From contig JAAOXU010000001.1 of the NCBI GenBank assembly GCA_018220935.1, forward strand, positions 1 to 55,034: a stretch of DNA of 55,034 nt. The letters are read 5' to 3'. The DNA comes from Candidatus Altarchaeota archaeon (GTDB lineage Archaea > SpSt-1190). The position numbers and the translations under genes are program-made. The notes beneath the pieces are model-generated. The model was not told where the DNA came from, did no database searches, and saw nothing but the letters and a program-made list of their open reading frames with translations. Position 1 is the stretch's first letter. Each line of letters begins with the position of its first letter. Positions 27,908-36,879 of the stretch are shown piece after piece.

Positions 27908-28333
27908 ATGGCTGAAGACAGCATCTTTAGTAAGATTATTAGTGGTGAGGTCAAAGGCTGGAAAATTTATGAAGACGAATTGGCTTGTGCATTTTTAGAT
28001 GCATTTCCAGTTACTGAAGGTCACGTGATTGTGGCGTATAAGGGTAAGGAAAAAGACATTTTTGAATTAACAGACAAAAACTTCATACACCTGGCAAAGA
28101 TATCTAGAGATGTTGCAAAAGCGATGAAGAAAAAACTTAATGCAAATTTTGTAAATATTTTAACAGCTCAAAGCATGATAAAACACGCGTTTATACACGT
28201 AGTACCCCGGTTTGATTATGATTTAATGGGTGTTGTGCCCGACATGGAAAATAAACGACAAATTGAAAAAGGCACAATGAATGAATTACAAAAGAAACTA
28301 GAAGGTGAAATCGATGTTAGCAAAAAAGTTTGA
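27908..28333 (+). CDS. HIT-family protein with altered histidine triad
   Basis: SIFSKIISGEVKGWKIYEDELACAFLDAFPVTEGHVIV; triad region reads KHAFIHVVPR. Confidence 0.85.
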   Translation: MAEDSIFSKIISGEVKGWKIYEDELACAFLDAFPVTEGHVIVAYKGKEKDIFELTDKNFIHLAKISRDVAKAMKKKLNANFVNILTAQSMIKHAFIHVVPRFDYDLMGVVPDMENKRQIEKGTMNELQKKLEGEIDVSKKV

Positions 28334-28871
28334 AGGAAATCTCGCAAAAACTGTAATTGAGCCAGACAAAGCCTTCGCGTATGCAGAGGCGGAAGGAGTG
28401 ATTTTAAGTTCGTCTTCTAGTTGGCACCGGACAATTGAAAAGGACGAAGTAGTTGATATGGCAGAATTCATGTTTCTTGTGAGCCATGGTGGAAAACCAA
28501 CTCAAGTGGAGGTCACGTATGAGAAGGGTGAATTTGTAAGAAAGCTAACTGATTTGTCTAAAGAGATGGGTGAAACTAGTGAAGAAGAGGAATTTTTGAA
28601 TACTCTAAGATTTCCAAGTGATGGAGATATATTAGCCACGCTTGAAAAGGACGAGAGAGTACAAAATGCACTAAAGAAAGCTAAGCACTTAAGACTGTAC
28701 TCAATGGATTTTGTAATCTTTGATGATACTCATGGTGGTCCAGTCTGGCACATACTACTAAAAAATTGGCCGCTAACTAATTATTTTAAGCGTGAAAAAC
28801 CAATGACAGTTGAAGCTGTAGTTGATGGCATTAAAGGTAAGGTCAAAAAACTAGCAGTATATCGCACGTGA
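28314..28871 (+). CDS. Hypothetical protein
   Basis: MLAKKFEGNLAKTV...; ATG 28314 overlaps the HIT gene end. Confidence 0.55.
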   Translation: MLAKKFEGNLAKTVIEPDKAFAYAEAEGVILSSSSSWHRTIEKDEVVDMAEFMFLVSHGGKPTQVEVTYEKGEFVRKLTDLSKEMGETSEEEEFLNTLRFPSDGDILATLEKDERVQNALKKAKHLRLYSMDFVIFDDTHGGPVWHILLKNWPLTNYFKREKPMTVEAVVDGIKGKVKKLAVYRT

Positions 28872-29566
28872 TTGGTTTGAAATTTTTAGAAGTTGATGGC
28901 GTAAACGTTCCCTACTACGTAGAGAACCGAAAAATTCGTAACCCAAGGGTTGAAGTGACAGACCGAATTACTGTAATTTTGCCAAAATCCCGTTTTGATG
29001 GGGTAAAAAACATCAGTGAAGATGTAATTGTAGCTAAATTCTCCAAATGGATGTTAAAACAGTATTTAGAGTTAAAAGACTCATTATTGAAGATGCCAGA
29101 GCAAGGAATTGAAATATTTGGCAGTAATTGGGAGTGGTTTAAGGGGAATAAATTTTCAATTAATTCAGAGAAGAAAACACTACATTTAGACCCAAAGGAT
29201 AAAACTCAGGTCAAATTATTCAAAAAGGAGCTTAAAAGAAAGCTATTAATCAAAATTAATGGATTTTGTAAAGAATACGCCACGAAATATGACTTTAAGT
29301 ATGGAACTATCTCAATACGCAACGCTAAGTCAAGATGGGGGAGTTGTACACCCGAGAATAACTTGAATTTCAGCCTAAGACTTTTTGTTCTAAATGATAA
29401 ATTAATTAGAAGTGTTGTATATCACGAATTGATTCACACTATCCATAAAAATCATAAAAAACATTTTCATAGCTGGTTGAAAAGGGAAGTCCCAATAAAT
29501 CTCAATAAAGAGCTGCATGATGGGTGGATTTATGCTGAAGTTTTATTTAGGAAGTTGAGTCTGTAG
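28868..29566 (+). CDS. YgjP/DUF45-like zinc metallopeptidase
   Basis: SRWGSCTPENNLNFS and VVYHELIHTIHKNHKKHFHSWL. Confidence 0.88.
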   Translation: MIGLKFLEVDGVNVPYYVENRKIRNPRVEVTDRITVILPKSRFDGVKNISEDVIVAKFSKWMLKQYLELKDSLLKMPEQGIEIFGSNWEWFKGNKFSINSEKKTLHLDPKDKTQVKLFKKELKRKLLIKINGFCKEYATKYDFKYGTISIRNAKSRWGSCTPENNLNFSLRLFVLNDKLIRSVVYHELIHTIHKNHKKHFHSWLKREVPINLNKELHDGWIYAEVLFRKLSL

Positions 29567-29569
29567 TTT

Positions 29570-30244
29570 GTGAAGACTTGGAATACTACGTTTTCAAAAG
29601 AGGATTTAGAAGTAGGGTGGGATGGAATATTTCCCCTTGAACTTGCAAAAAAAGTAATTAAAACTTTTTCAAAAGAAAATGAGACAGTTCTTGATCCATT
29701 TTGTGGTACGGGTACTACTTTAGTTGCCGCTAAAGAGCTACATAGAAAAGGTGTTGGAATTGATTTATCACAAAAAATAATAGACATTGCAAAAACCAGA
29801 GGGGTTAATCCAAAAGTGGGTAGTGTTTTTAGTTTAAGTGAGTTAGTGACAAAAGATTCAATTGACTTAGTCTTTACTTCACCCCCATATTGGACACACC
29901 TCACAAAATATACAGACTACATACCTCAAAAAGATGAAGACGTGGGTAAAATTCAGAGTTACACTAGTTTTTTACACGATTTAAAACGTGCATTTTCACA
30001 GGTGTTTTTAGTACTAAAACAAGGGGGTAAGTGCGCCGTATTAGTAACTGATCTTTCTGACGACAAAGTAAGGGCACTACCAACAGACTTAATAAAAATA
30101 TTAACTGAAATTGGGCTAAAGTACCAAGAAACCATAGTATGGGACAAAAGAACTGAGATTTCAAGAAAGCTAAAACGAGAGTTAAGTGAAATTCCAGAGA
30201 GCTTAAATGAAAAAATACTGGTGTTTTCTAAGGAACTTATTTAA
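29570..30244 (+). CDS. DNA methyltransferase (N4-cytosine/N6-adenine type)
   Basis: LDPFCGTGTTLVAAKELHRKGVGID and DLVFTSPPYW. Confidence 0.85.
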   Translation: MKTWNTTFSKEDLEVGWDGIFPLELAKKVIKTFSKENETVLDPFCGTGTTLVAAKELHRKGVGIDLSQKIIDIAKTRGVNPKVGSVFSLSELVTKDSIDLVFTSPPYWTHLTKYTDYIPQKDEDVGKIQSYTSFLHDLKRAFSQVFLVLKQGGKCAVLVTDLSDDKVRALPTDLIKILTEIGLKYQETIVWDKRTEISRKLKRELSEIPESLNEKILVFSKELI

Positions 30245-30280
30245 ATCACTCAGGCCAACCACTCTAGTTTTGGTGATCAA

Positions 30281-30877
30281 GTGGACATTGAAAAACAATT
30301 AAAAACAGGAACTACAACTTTAGGATTATTATACAAGGATGGGGTAATTTTAGCTGCAGACTCGCAAAGTACATCAAGTTATGTTGAGAGTAGGTATGAG
30401 AAAAAAGTACACCCAGTAAACAAGAAGATGGCACTAACTACTGCAGGTGTAGTTGCTGATTTACAGTATGTCCTCAGACTCATGAGAGTTGAGTCAAGAC
30501 TTCATGAAATGGGAAACGGAAATGTTACAACTAAAGCACTTGTAACTTTACTTAGTAATGTATTACACTCAAATAGGTATTTTCCTTACATTGCAGCCAT
30601 GGTAATTGGTGGCTACGACAAGGAAGGACCACATTTATTCTCAATGGACCCATATGGGGGTATTGGACGCGGTGAAAATTTCTTTTCAACAGGTTCAGGT
30701 TCACCTCTTGCAATGGGTGTATTAGAGAGTCAATATACAGAAGGGCTAAGTGAAAATGAAGCCATTGAACTAGCAAAAACCGCAGTGAACGCCGCAATTC
30801 AACGCGACGTATACAGTGGTGGTAAGAAGCTAACTATTGCTGTCATCGACAAAAACGGTTACAGAGAAATAGAATAA
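30281..30877 (+). CDS. psmB: Proteasome beta subunit
   Basis: Short propeptide MDIEKQLKTG then TTTLGLLYKDGVILAADSQST; GTG start. Confidence 0.95.
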   Translation: MDIEKQLKTGTTTLGLLYKDGVILAADSQSTSSYVESRYEKKVHPVNKKMALTTAGVVADLQYVLRLMRVESRLHEMGNGNVTTKALVTLLSNVLHSNRYFPYIAAMVIGGYDKEGPHLFSMDPYGGIGRGENFFSTGSGSPLAMGVLESQYTEGLSENEAIELAKTAVNAAIQRDVYSGGKKLTIAVIDKNGYREIE

Positions 30878-30890
30878 ACAGTTGATTGTA

Positions 30891-32771
30891 ATGAGTGGAG
30901 AAGAAGTTTTAACTAGAGTACTCTCTCTCCTGCCAAGTAAAGCAGATATTGGAGAGAGTAGATTTGAAGCAGCCAATGTAGTCATATTTAGCAAGAATTT
31001 TGACTTCTTTATGAATGCACACGAAGTATTGCGTGAAGTTGCTAAAGAGGTTAAACTTAGAATTGAAGCTAGAGCAGACAGAAGCCTACTTATGCCTGCT
31101 GAAGATGCTGAGAGTGAAATTAGAAAAATAATCAAAGACGCAGGAGTTACTGATATTTTCTTTGATACATATGGATCTAAAGTAATCATTGAAGTTGAAA
31201 AACCAAGTGAAGTTTTAGGAAATGGTAATAATAAAATTACTGAGATAAAGAAAAAAACAGCATGGACCCCAGTAATTCAAAGAAAGCCCCCACTAAAGTC
31301 AGACATCATTAATACAATTAGAAGAATCTGGACTCAAAACAGTAAAGACAGATCAAACTTCCTTCACGGTGTTGGAAAACGAATTTATGAAGATTTCAAA
31401 GAGACTGAGTGGACAAGAGTTAGTTTTTTGGGTGCCGCAAGAGAAGTTGGAAGAAGCTCAATGTTACTTCAAACCAACGGTTCACGAGTTCTAATGGACT
31501 GCGGTATTAATGTCGCGAATAAAGATAAGGCATTTCCAGTACTAGATGCTCCAGAATTTCAAATTGAAAGGTTAGATGCAGTTGTAATTTCACACTCTCA
31601 CTTAGATCACGTCGGTTTTACTCCGTTTCTTTACAAATACGGATTTAAGGGTCCAGTCTACATGACACCCCCAAGTTTGCCACTAGCAGTACTATTATCT
31701 CTAGACGCCATGGAGATTGCTCATAAAGACGGAGGCAATGCCCCATATTCTAGTAAAGAAATTGAGCAGATGGTACTTCATACTATCCCACTCCCATATG
31801 AAGAAGTAACTAACATTACACCAGACGTCAGATTAACCTTATACAATGCAGGTCACATTTTAGGCAGCTCAATTATTCATTTTCACATAGGTGAGGGCTT
31901 CTACAACTTAGTCTACACGGGAGATATGAAATACGGCCCAACCAAGATGCACGATTCAGCAGTAAATAAATTCCCAAGAGTTGAAGCTGTCATGATTGAG
32001 AGTACATATGGTAGCCCAAGAGATTTACTACCTTCACTAAAGGATGCTCAAGATTCACTTGTTAAAGAAATAAATGAAGTTATTGATAATAAGGGTAAAA
32101 TTTTAATTCCAACTGCAGGAGTTGGCAGAGTACAAGAAGTTATGCTCACAGTTGAAGAAGCAGTTAGAAACGGAACTTTACCAGAAATTCCAATTTATAT
32201 TGACGGTATGGTATGGGATGCAACAGCAATTTACACGACATACCCAGAATATTTAAGAAAAAACATTAGAAAACTAGTCTTTTCAAATGAAGAGAATCCA
32301 TTGTTAAATCCACTTTTTAAGAGAGTTGGTGGACAAAAGGACCGAAAATCCATTGTAGATGCAGATGAATCTAGTATCATTATGGCAACTAGTGGTATGT
32401 TAAACGGTGGACCCAGTGTATTTTATCTCAGCCAACTTGCACCATATGAAAAAAATAAATTAATTTTTGTCACGTATCAGGGCAGGGGTACTTTAGGTGA
32501 AACTGTAATGCATCAACCTAAAGACATTCTAATCAATCAAAGAGATAGAATTCCACTCAATATGAAAGTCGTAAAGGCGGAAGGTTTCTCAGCCCACAGT
32601 GATAGAAAACAACTTCTTAGTTATCTAAAAAATATGGAACCACGACCAGGACTAATCATGCCAGTTCACGGAGACCCTGCTAAGTTGCCAGAGTTTGCCT
32701 CAACTATTAGAAACACCTTAAGGATGTCCACTAAAATACCCAATATTTTGGACTCAATAAGGCTAAAGTAA
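30891..32771 (+). CDS. aCPSF1, KH-domain beta-CASP ribonuclease
   Basis: KH-like N-terminus, SHSHLDHVGF metallo-beta-lactamase motif, beta-CASP region, GFSAHSDRKQL. Start MSGEEVLTRV at 30891. Confidence 0.93.
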   Translation: MSGEEVLTRVLSLLPSKADIGESRFEAANVVIFSKNFDFFMNAHEVLREVAKEVKLRIEARADRSLLMPAEDAESEIRKIIKDAGVTDIFFDTYGSKVIIEVEKPSEVLGNGNNKITEIKKKTAWTPVIQRKPPLKSDIINTIRRIWTQNSKDRSNFLHGVGKRIYEDFKETEWTRVSFLGAAREVGRSSMLLQTNGSRVLMDCGINVANKDKAFPVLDAPEFQIERLDAVVISHSHLDHVGFTPFLYKYGFKGPVYMTPPSLPLAVLLSLDAMEIAHKDGGNAPYSSKEIEQMVLHTIPLPYEEVTNITPDVRLTLYNAGHILGSSIIHFHIGEGFYNLVYTGDMKYGPTKMHDSAVNKFPRVEAVMIESTYGSPRDLLPSLKDAQDSLVKEINEVIDNKGKILIPTAGVGRVQEVMLTVEEAVRNGTLPEIPIYIDGMVWDATAIYTTYPEYLRKNIRKLVFSNEENPLLNPLFKRVGGQKDRKSIVDADESSIIMATSGMLNGGPSVFYLSQLAPYEKNKLIFVTYQGRGTLGETVMHQPKDILINQRDRIPLNMKVVKAEGFSAHSDRKQLLSYLKNMEPRPGLIMPVHGDPAKLPEFASTIRNTLRMSTKIPNILDSIRLK

Positions 32772-32790
32772 AAAAGCAACTAATGTGTAA

Positions 32791-33345
32791 GTGAAGTATA
32801 TGGATCTAAAAGGTTTTGATGTCTATTCATTCCCAAGTAAGCCAGAAGTTTTGTATGCAATAAGAGACTATGAAATCAAGATTAAGGATAGTTATTTCAA
32901 ATTTGTAATTGAGCTTTTTATTAGGCAAAATTGTCCTCGCATTTTAATCAAACAAGGTAATTCTAGAAACCCACAATTCTTGATTAGAAATATGTCTGAA
33001 GGTTTACTTCGTCCAATTGGTGCTGGTGTTGCAAGAGAGATTAGAAAAATAATTTTTCAAAGACCCGTTGGAGATATTTTTGAGGGTTGTGTTGAAGCCA
33101 TTGCTGACATTGGTAGTGTATTTGGTTCTATGCCCTTGCCAGGTGGCTCAGTCGTAGTAAGGATTCCAGTAATTTTAGCAAATCATGTTGAATTTGAAAA
33201 TAAAACCAAGAATAGACGACAAGCTAAACGCGTAGTGTTTGAACTAAAGCCTCAAGGGTTTGGTTATATGATTGCAACTCAAAAAGGTCTTGAGATCATG
33301 ATTGATAAAATTGACAAAGGCATTAAGGTCTTTTCGCCAGAATAA
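32791..33345 (+). CDS. Hypothetical protein
   Basis: 184 aa ORF following aCPSF1. Confidence 0.6.
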   Translation: MKYMDLKGFDVYSFPSKPEVLYAIRDYEIKIKDSYFKFVIELFIRQNCPRILIKQGNSRNPQFLIRNMSEGLLRPIGAGVAREIRKIIFQRPVGDIFEGCVEAIADIGSVFGSMPLPGGSVVVRIPVILANHVEFENKTKNRRQAKRVVFELKPQGFGYMIATQKGLEIMIDKIDKGIKVFSPE

Positions 33346-33700
33346 TGGCTTTTTGCCAATCTGTCATATCACTTGGAGACACCCAATCAAGAGACAAAAA
33401 TTCATGATCAATTTCACTCCCCAATTTTTCTTCTCCGCCAATTATGTTACATTTAAAAAATAAAACTACATTCTCTCCGCCCTTAGGGTGATTAAATTTA
33501 TTAGCATGAAAGAAGGTACCGACTTCAATTTGCAGTCCCGTTTCTTCTTTTACCTCACGAATCACCGCATTTTCTAAGCTTTCCTTCTCTTCAACTAAAC
33601 CACCAGGAAACATATAGCCCCCTCGACTAGTTTTTATCATTAAAAATTTCCCATCCTTCTCAATTAAAGCCTTAGTTGAAACTGGGTGTTTTGGAATCAT
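33323..33700 (-). CDS. NUDIX hydrolase
   Basis: GGLVEEKESLENAVIREVKEETGL is a complete Nudix box. Confidence 0.93.
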   Translation of the reverse strand: MIPKHPVSTKALIEKDGKFLMIKTSRGGYMFPGGLVEEKESLENAVIREVKEETGLQIEVGTFFHANKFNHPKGGENVVLFFKCNIIGGEEKLGSEIDHEFLSLDWVSPSDMTDWQKAIILAKRP

Positions 33701-33704
33701 ACAA

Positions 33705-34925
33705 TTACTTGATAAAGTGATTAATAACTTTTAGTCCTTCGTCAAGTAGGTCTTTTGCTACACCTTTAGATTCAGATTCAACTGCGAGTCTTACCATCCC
33801 TTTCATAGGTTTTAGCCAAATCCACCCTTCTTCTTTAAGAATTTTAACACCGTCACGAAGGTCAAGTTCATGACTCGAATATGCTTTTTCAAATTCATCT
33901 AAGACTATTGAAACATCACTCACTCTCACAGTTTCAGCCATCTCATAATTATCGGGGAGTTGACTGTTTAATGACTCAATTGTTTCCCCTTGATGGCTTG
34001 CCGCATTCATTAGTTCAAGACTAAGTATCAATGCATCTGGTGCATAACTCCATTCAGAAAATGCCACACCCATAGTACCGCCACCAATCTCAAATCCTTT
34101 CGAGTGTAATTTTTCTGCCACCTTTACTTCGCTAGCTGGGACTCGTTCAACTACACCAACTAAATCAAGTAAGGACGTTGCACCAAAGTCAGCAACTGCT
34201 CTATCGTATCCGCCAAATTTCATAAGAAGTGCCATAGCCCTACCGGCACTAATATGACCTGTTCTTATCACAAAACTAGCTTTACCCCCAGAGCCATCAA
34301 AAGCTATACCAACATCAGCACGCTTTTTTCTTACAATAAATTCAAGATCACGGGTATTTTTGTAGGAAGGTTCATAGTTTCTTGAAGGAATAGGACTCAA
34401 AGATGAATTCATCTCCATAACTTGCATACCCATTGAACGCAAAATTGAAGGAACAATTCGCCCAGTAGGTCCATTAGCAGAATCAATTACCACACTAAGG
34501 GGCTCAATTTCATATTTCGCAATTAATTCACTCATATAGTTTGGAACTAAATCAATATCCCCTAGTCGTCCAACACCCCGTCTACCATTAGGCTCAATTT
34601 TACCATCCCAAGGCTTACCACTAGGATCATACACGCGTAATCCTACATAATCAGCAGGATATGGATCTGCAGACACACTGATGCCCCAAACTCGCTCTTG
34701 TCTAGCTATTCTTGCTAAAACAGGGGCAGGAACATATCCAATATCAGCAACATTGCACCCAGAAGAGAGTAAACCTGAAGATACCGCTAATTTCATAGGT
34801 AAAGAACCATAGCGTGCGTCTGAACCAATAATAAATGGTTCGTTAATCATAGAACCAAAATTAATACCAAAATCAGATGCATTTGACACATTAACATCTT
34901 CATTGAAAACCCCAAGGAGTCGCAT
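33705..34925 (-). CDS. Phosphoglucomutase/phosphomannomutase family
   Basis: GVGRLGDIDLVPNYMSELI, VDSANGPTGRIVPSILRSMG, DVGIAFDGSGGKASFV. Confidence 0.8.
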   Translation of the reverse strand: MRLLGVFNEDVNVSNASDFGINFGSMINEPFIIGSDARYGSLPMKLAVSSGLLSSGCNVADIGYVPAPVLARIARQERVWGISVSADPYPADYVGLRVYDPSGKPWDGKIEPNGRRGVGRLGDIDLVPNYMSELIAKYEIEPLSVVIDSANGPTGRIVPSILRSMGMQVMEMNSSLSPIPSRNYEPSYKNTRDLEFIVRKKRADVGIAFDGSGGKASFVIRTGHISAGRAMALLMKFGGYDRAVADFGATSLLDLVGVVERVPASEVKVAEKLHSKGFEIGGGTMGVAFSEWSYAPDALILSLELMNAASHQGETIESLNSQLPDNYEMAETVRVSDVSIVLDEFEKAYSSHELDLRDGVKILKEEGWIWLKPMKGMVRLAVESESKGVAKDLLDEGLKVINHFIK

Positions 34926-35036
34926 TGGGTCATTACTATTCCATGATTATAAGTTTTGTTATCTTTGAGTCTAGACATCATTTATCGGCTTAAAACCGGC
35001 TTAAAAGTTATAAACTGATACTACAACTTAGTAGTA

Positions 35037-36452
35037 ATGAGTCCAGATCCACCTGAAAGGCCAGAGGAACCCGAAGAAATAGCGCCATACCGAGTTATGG
35101 GAGAGGGTGAGGATTTTAACACATATATCGCTGAAGCTATTGAAGCAGGTGTACTTGACAATACGGATGTCGCCGCATTTTATGATGTTCTACCAGAAGT
35201 TGCACCAGAGAGTAGATGGACACAAAGAAGACGAAGGGCAGGAGAATTAACACAGGTTGGTTTTCAAAAGACAAAAAGTTTAGCTTCAGGTGGTTATAAT
35301 CTTACAAAGGGTAGTTTAGTTTTTGGTGGAAAAATAGTTTTTGACGGTACTAAATACACGTTAAATTCAGCAAAAAATATAGTTGGGGATGTTAGTAAAA
35401 AAGTAGGTAAAGCAAGTTATGACGCAACGATTGGTAAATTTGAAACTTTGACTTTTGATGACAAAATAATGCATGATTTAGTTAATGATTACCGAGATGA
35501 TTCATTAAGGTACCATGAATTTGAAGACCTTGTATCTAAGATGTCTATTGAAGAGCGTAATAAAGTAACTAAAGTAAAAAAAATGACAGAGTATCAAGAT
35601 ATTTTAAGTTCACTAAGTGATTACTCAACTAAATTTTCAAACGATGGTTGGAAATTTAATATGGGTGAATTTACTTTAGATTTTTGGTTAGAAGGCGTAG
35701 ATAATGGAACACTAGTAGATTCAAATTCGATTCAAGAAGTTTATGACGCAGTAATAAGGAGAAAAAAAACAGTCAAAGTAAATCATAGAGGACGTGCAAA
35801 AGATATTAGAGAAAAGGGATACGGAGACAAAAGAGGGTGGGGAGCTCGTTTCTTTGGAGGGGGATACAAAGACGTCAAGATGACAATAAATGAACAATTA
35901 TTATATTTACTTAAAGAAAAAAATGAGGAATTTAGAAATGAGTTTAGAGAAAAGGCCAGAAATTACATTGATTTGAGTCACTTAAATTTTATTGAAAATT
36001 CAATTTTGGGTAAGAAAAAATCAGGTGAAATTGAAACTGAGATAAGAAACGTTGCAAAAAAAATTGTAGCTAAAACAAAAGGTGTACTAAACACTAGTTA
36101 CTCAGAAAATCCAGACAACATAACAAATAAAACAGATAAAAAATATGATCTCAATTTAGATGAAATTTACAAAGAAGTAATTGAACCAATAACTGCAAAG
36201 AACCTTTATGGAGATGATGTTGAAGGCGCAGCAAGAGTTGGACTAAACCTTGCACTAAACCCACTATGTTATCTCCCCTTTGTAGGACAAGCTTATGTTG
36301 GATATAAATTAGCCAAGGCAGGTTACAGAAAGACTAAACAAAAAGTAATGAGTGACGTTAGTACTCAAGACTTACTAAAACTTAAGAACACAGCTAATAT
36401 ACTCTACAATGAATTTAACCATAGGGCTGGCTTGGAAGCAGTTGCCCGATAA
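35037..36452 (+). CDS. Hypothetical protein with amphipathic repeat-like region and C-terminal hydrophobic segment
   Basis: 471 aa; YNLTKGSLVFGGKIVFDGTKYTLNSAKNIVGDVSKKVGKASYDATIGK. Confidence 0.6.
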   Translation: MSPDPPERPEEPEEIAPYRVMGEGEDFNTYIAEAIEAGVLDNTDVAAFYDVLPEVAPESRWTQRRRRAGELTQVGFQKTKSLASGGYNLTKGSLVFGGKIVFDGTKYTLNSAKNIVGDVSKKVGKASYDATIGKFETLTFDDKIMHDLVNDYRDDSLRYHEFEDLVSKMSIEERNKVTKVKKMTEYQDILSSLSDYSTKFSNDGWKFNMGEFTLDFWLEGVDNGTLVDSNSIQEVYDAVIRRKKTVKVNHRGRAKDIREKGYGDKRGWGARFFGGGYKDVKMTINEQLLYLLKEKNEEFRNEFREKARNYIDLSHLNFIENSILGKKKSGEIETEIRNVAKKIVAKTKGVLNTSYSENPDNITNKTDKKYDLNLDEIYKEVIEPITAKNLYGDDVEGAARVGLNLALNPLCYLPFVGQAYVGYKLAKAGYRKTKQKVMSDVSTQDLLKLKNTANILYNEFNHRAGLEAVAR

Positions 36453-36879
36453 TTTAGAAGTTGGTATAATTTCAAGTGGGGGAAAAATTCTTTTCTCAGC
36501 ATTTTCTTTTAATAAAAAAGTGAATGAAAGGCTAAGTGAACACATAAAAAAACAAAATTTTACCCATAGTAAAAATCTTGATGCAAACTCTAGTGAATTA
36601 TTAGATTATGCACTAAAAGGAGAAGACGTATTTGACTGGTCAATTTTAAGTAAAGCACAATTTAAGGTGTTAAATAAGTTGTATAAAACACGAAAAGTAA
36701 CAACATACGGAGAACTCGCAAAATCGTGTAATACGGGCCCTAGAGCCGTTGGAAAAATTATGAACACCAACCCTTTTGCTTATTTTGTCCCATGTCACAG
36801 AGTCCTTGCAAAAAACGGAGTGGGTGGCTTTGCACACGATTTAAGTGAAAAACTAAAATTACTACAGATTGAAAGTTAA
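36409..36879 (+). CDS. ogt: Methylated-DNA-protein cysteine methyltransferase
   Basis: NTNPFAYFVPCHRVLAKNGVGGFAHD; N-terminus overlaps the previous ORF, start uncertain. Confidence 0.88.
   Translation: MNLTIGLAWKQLPDNLEVGIISSGGKILFSAFSFNKKVNERLSEHIKKQNFTHSKNLDANSSELLDYALKGEDVFDWSILSKAQFKVLNKLYKTRKVTTYGELAKSCNTGPRAVGKIMNTNPFAYFVPCHRVLAKNGVGGFAHDLSEKLKLLQIES

Noticed and set aside
22198-30244. Restriction-modification pair (PD-(D/E)XK-like protein plus DNA methyltransferase)
   Set aside because: About 6 kb apart, opposite strands, unrelated genes between; no evidence of pairing.
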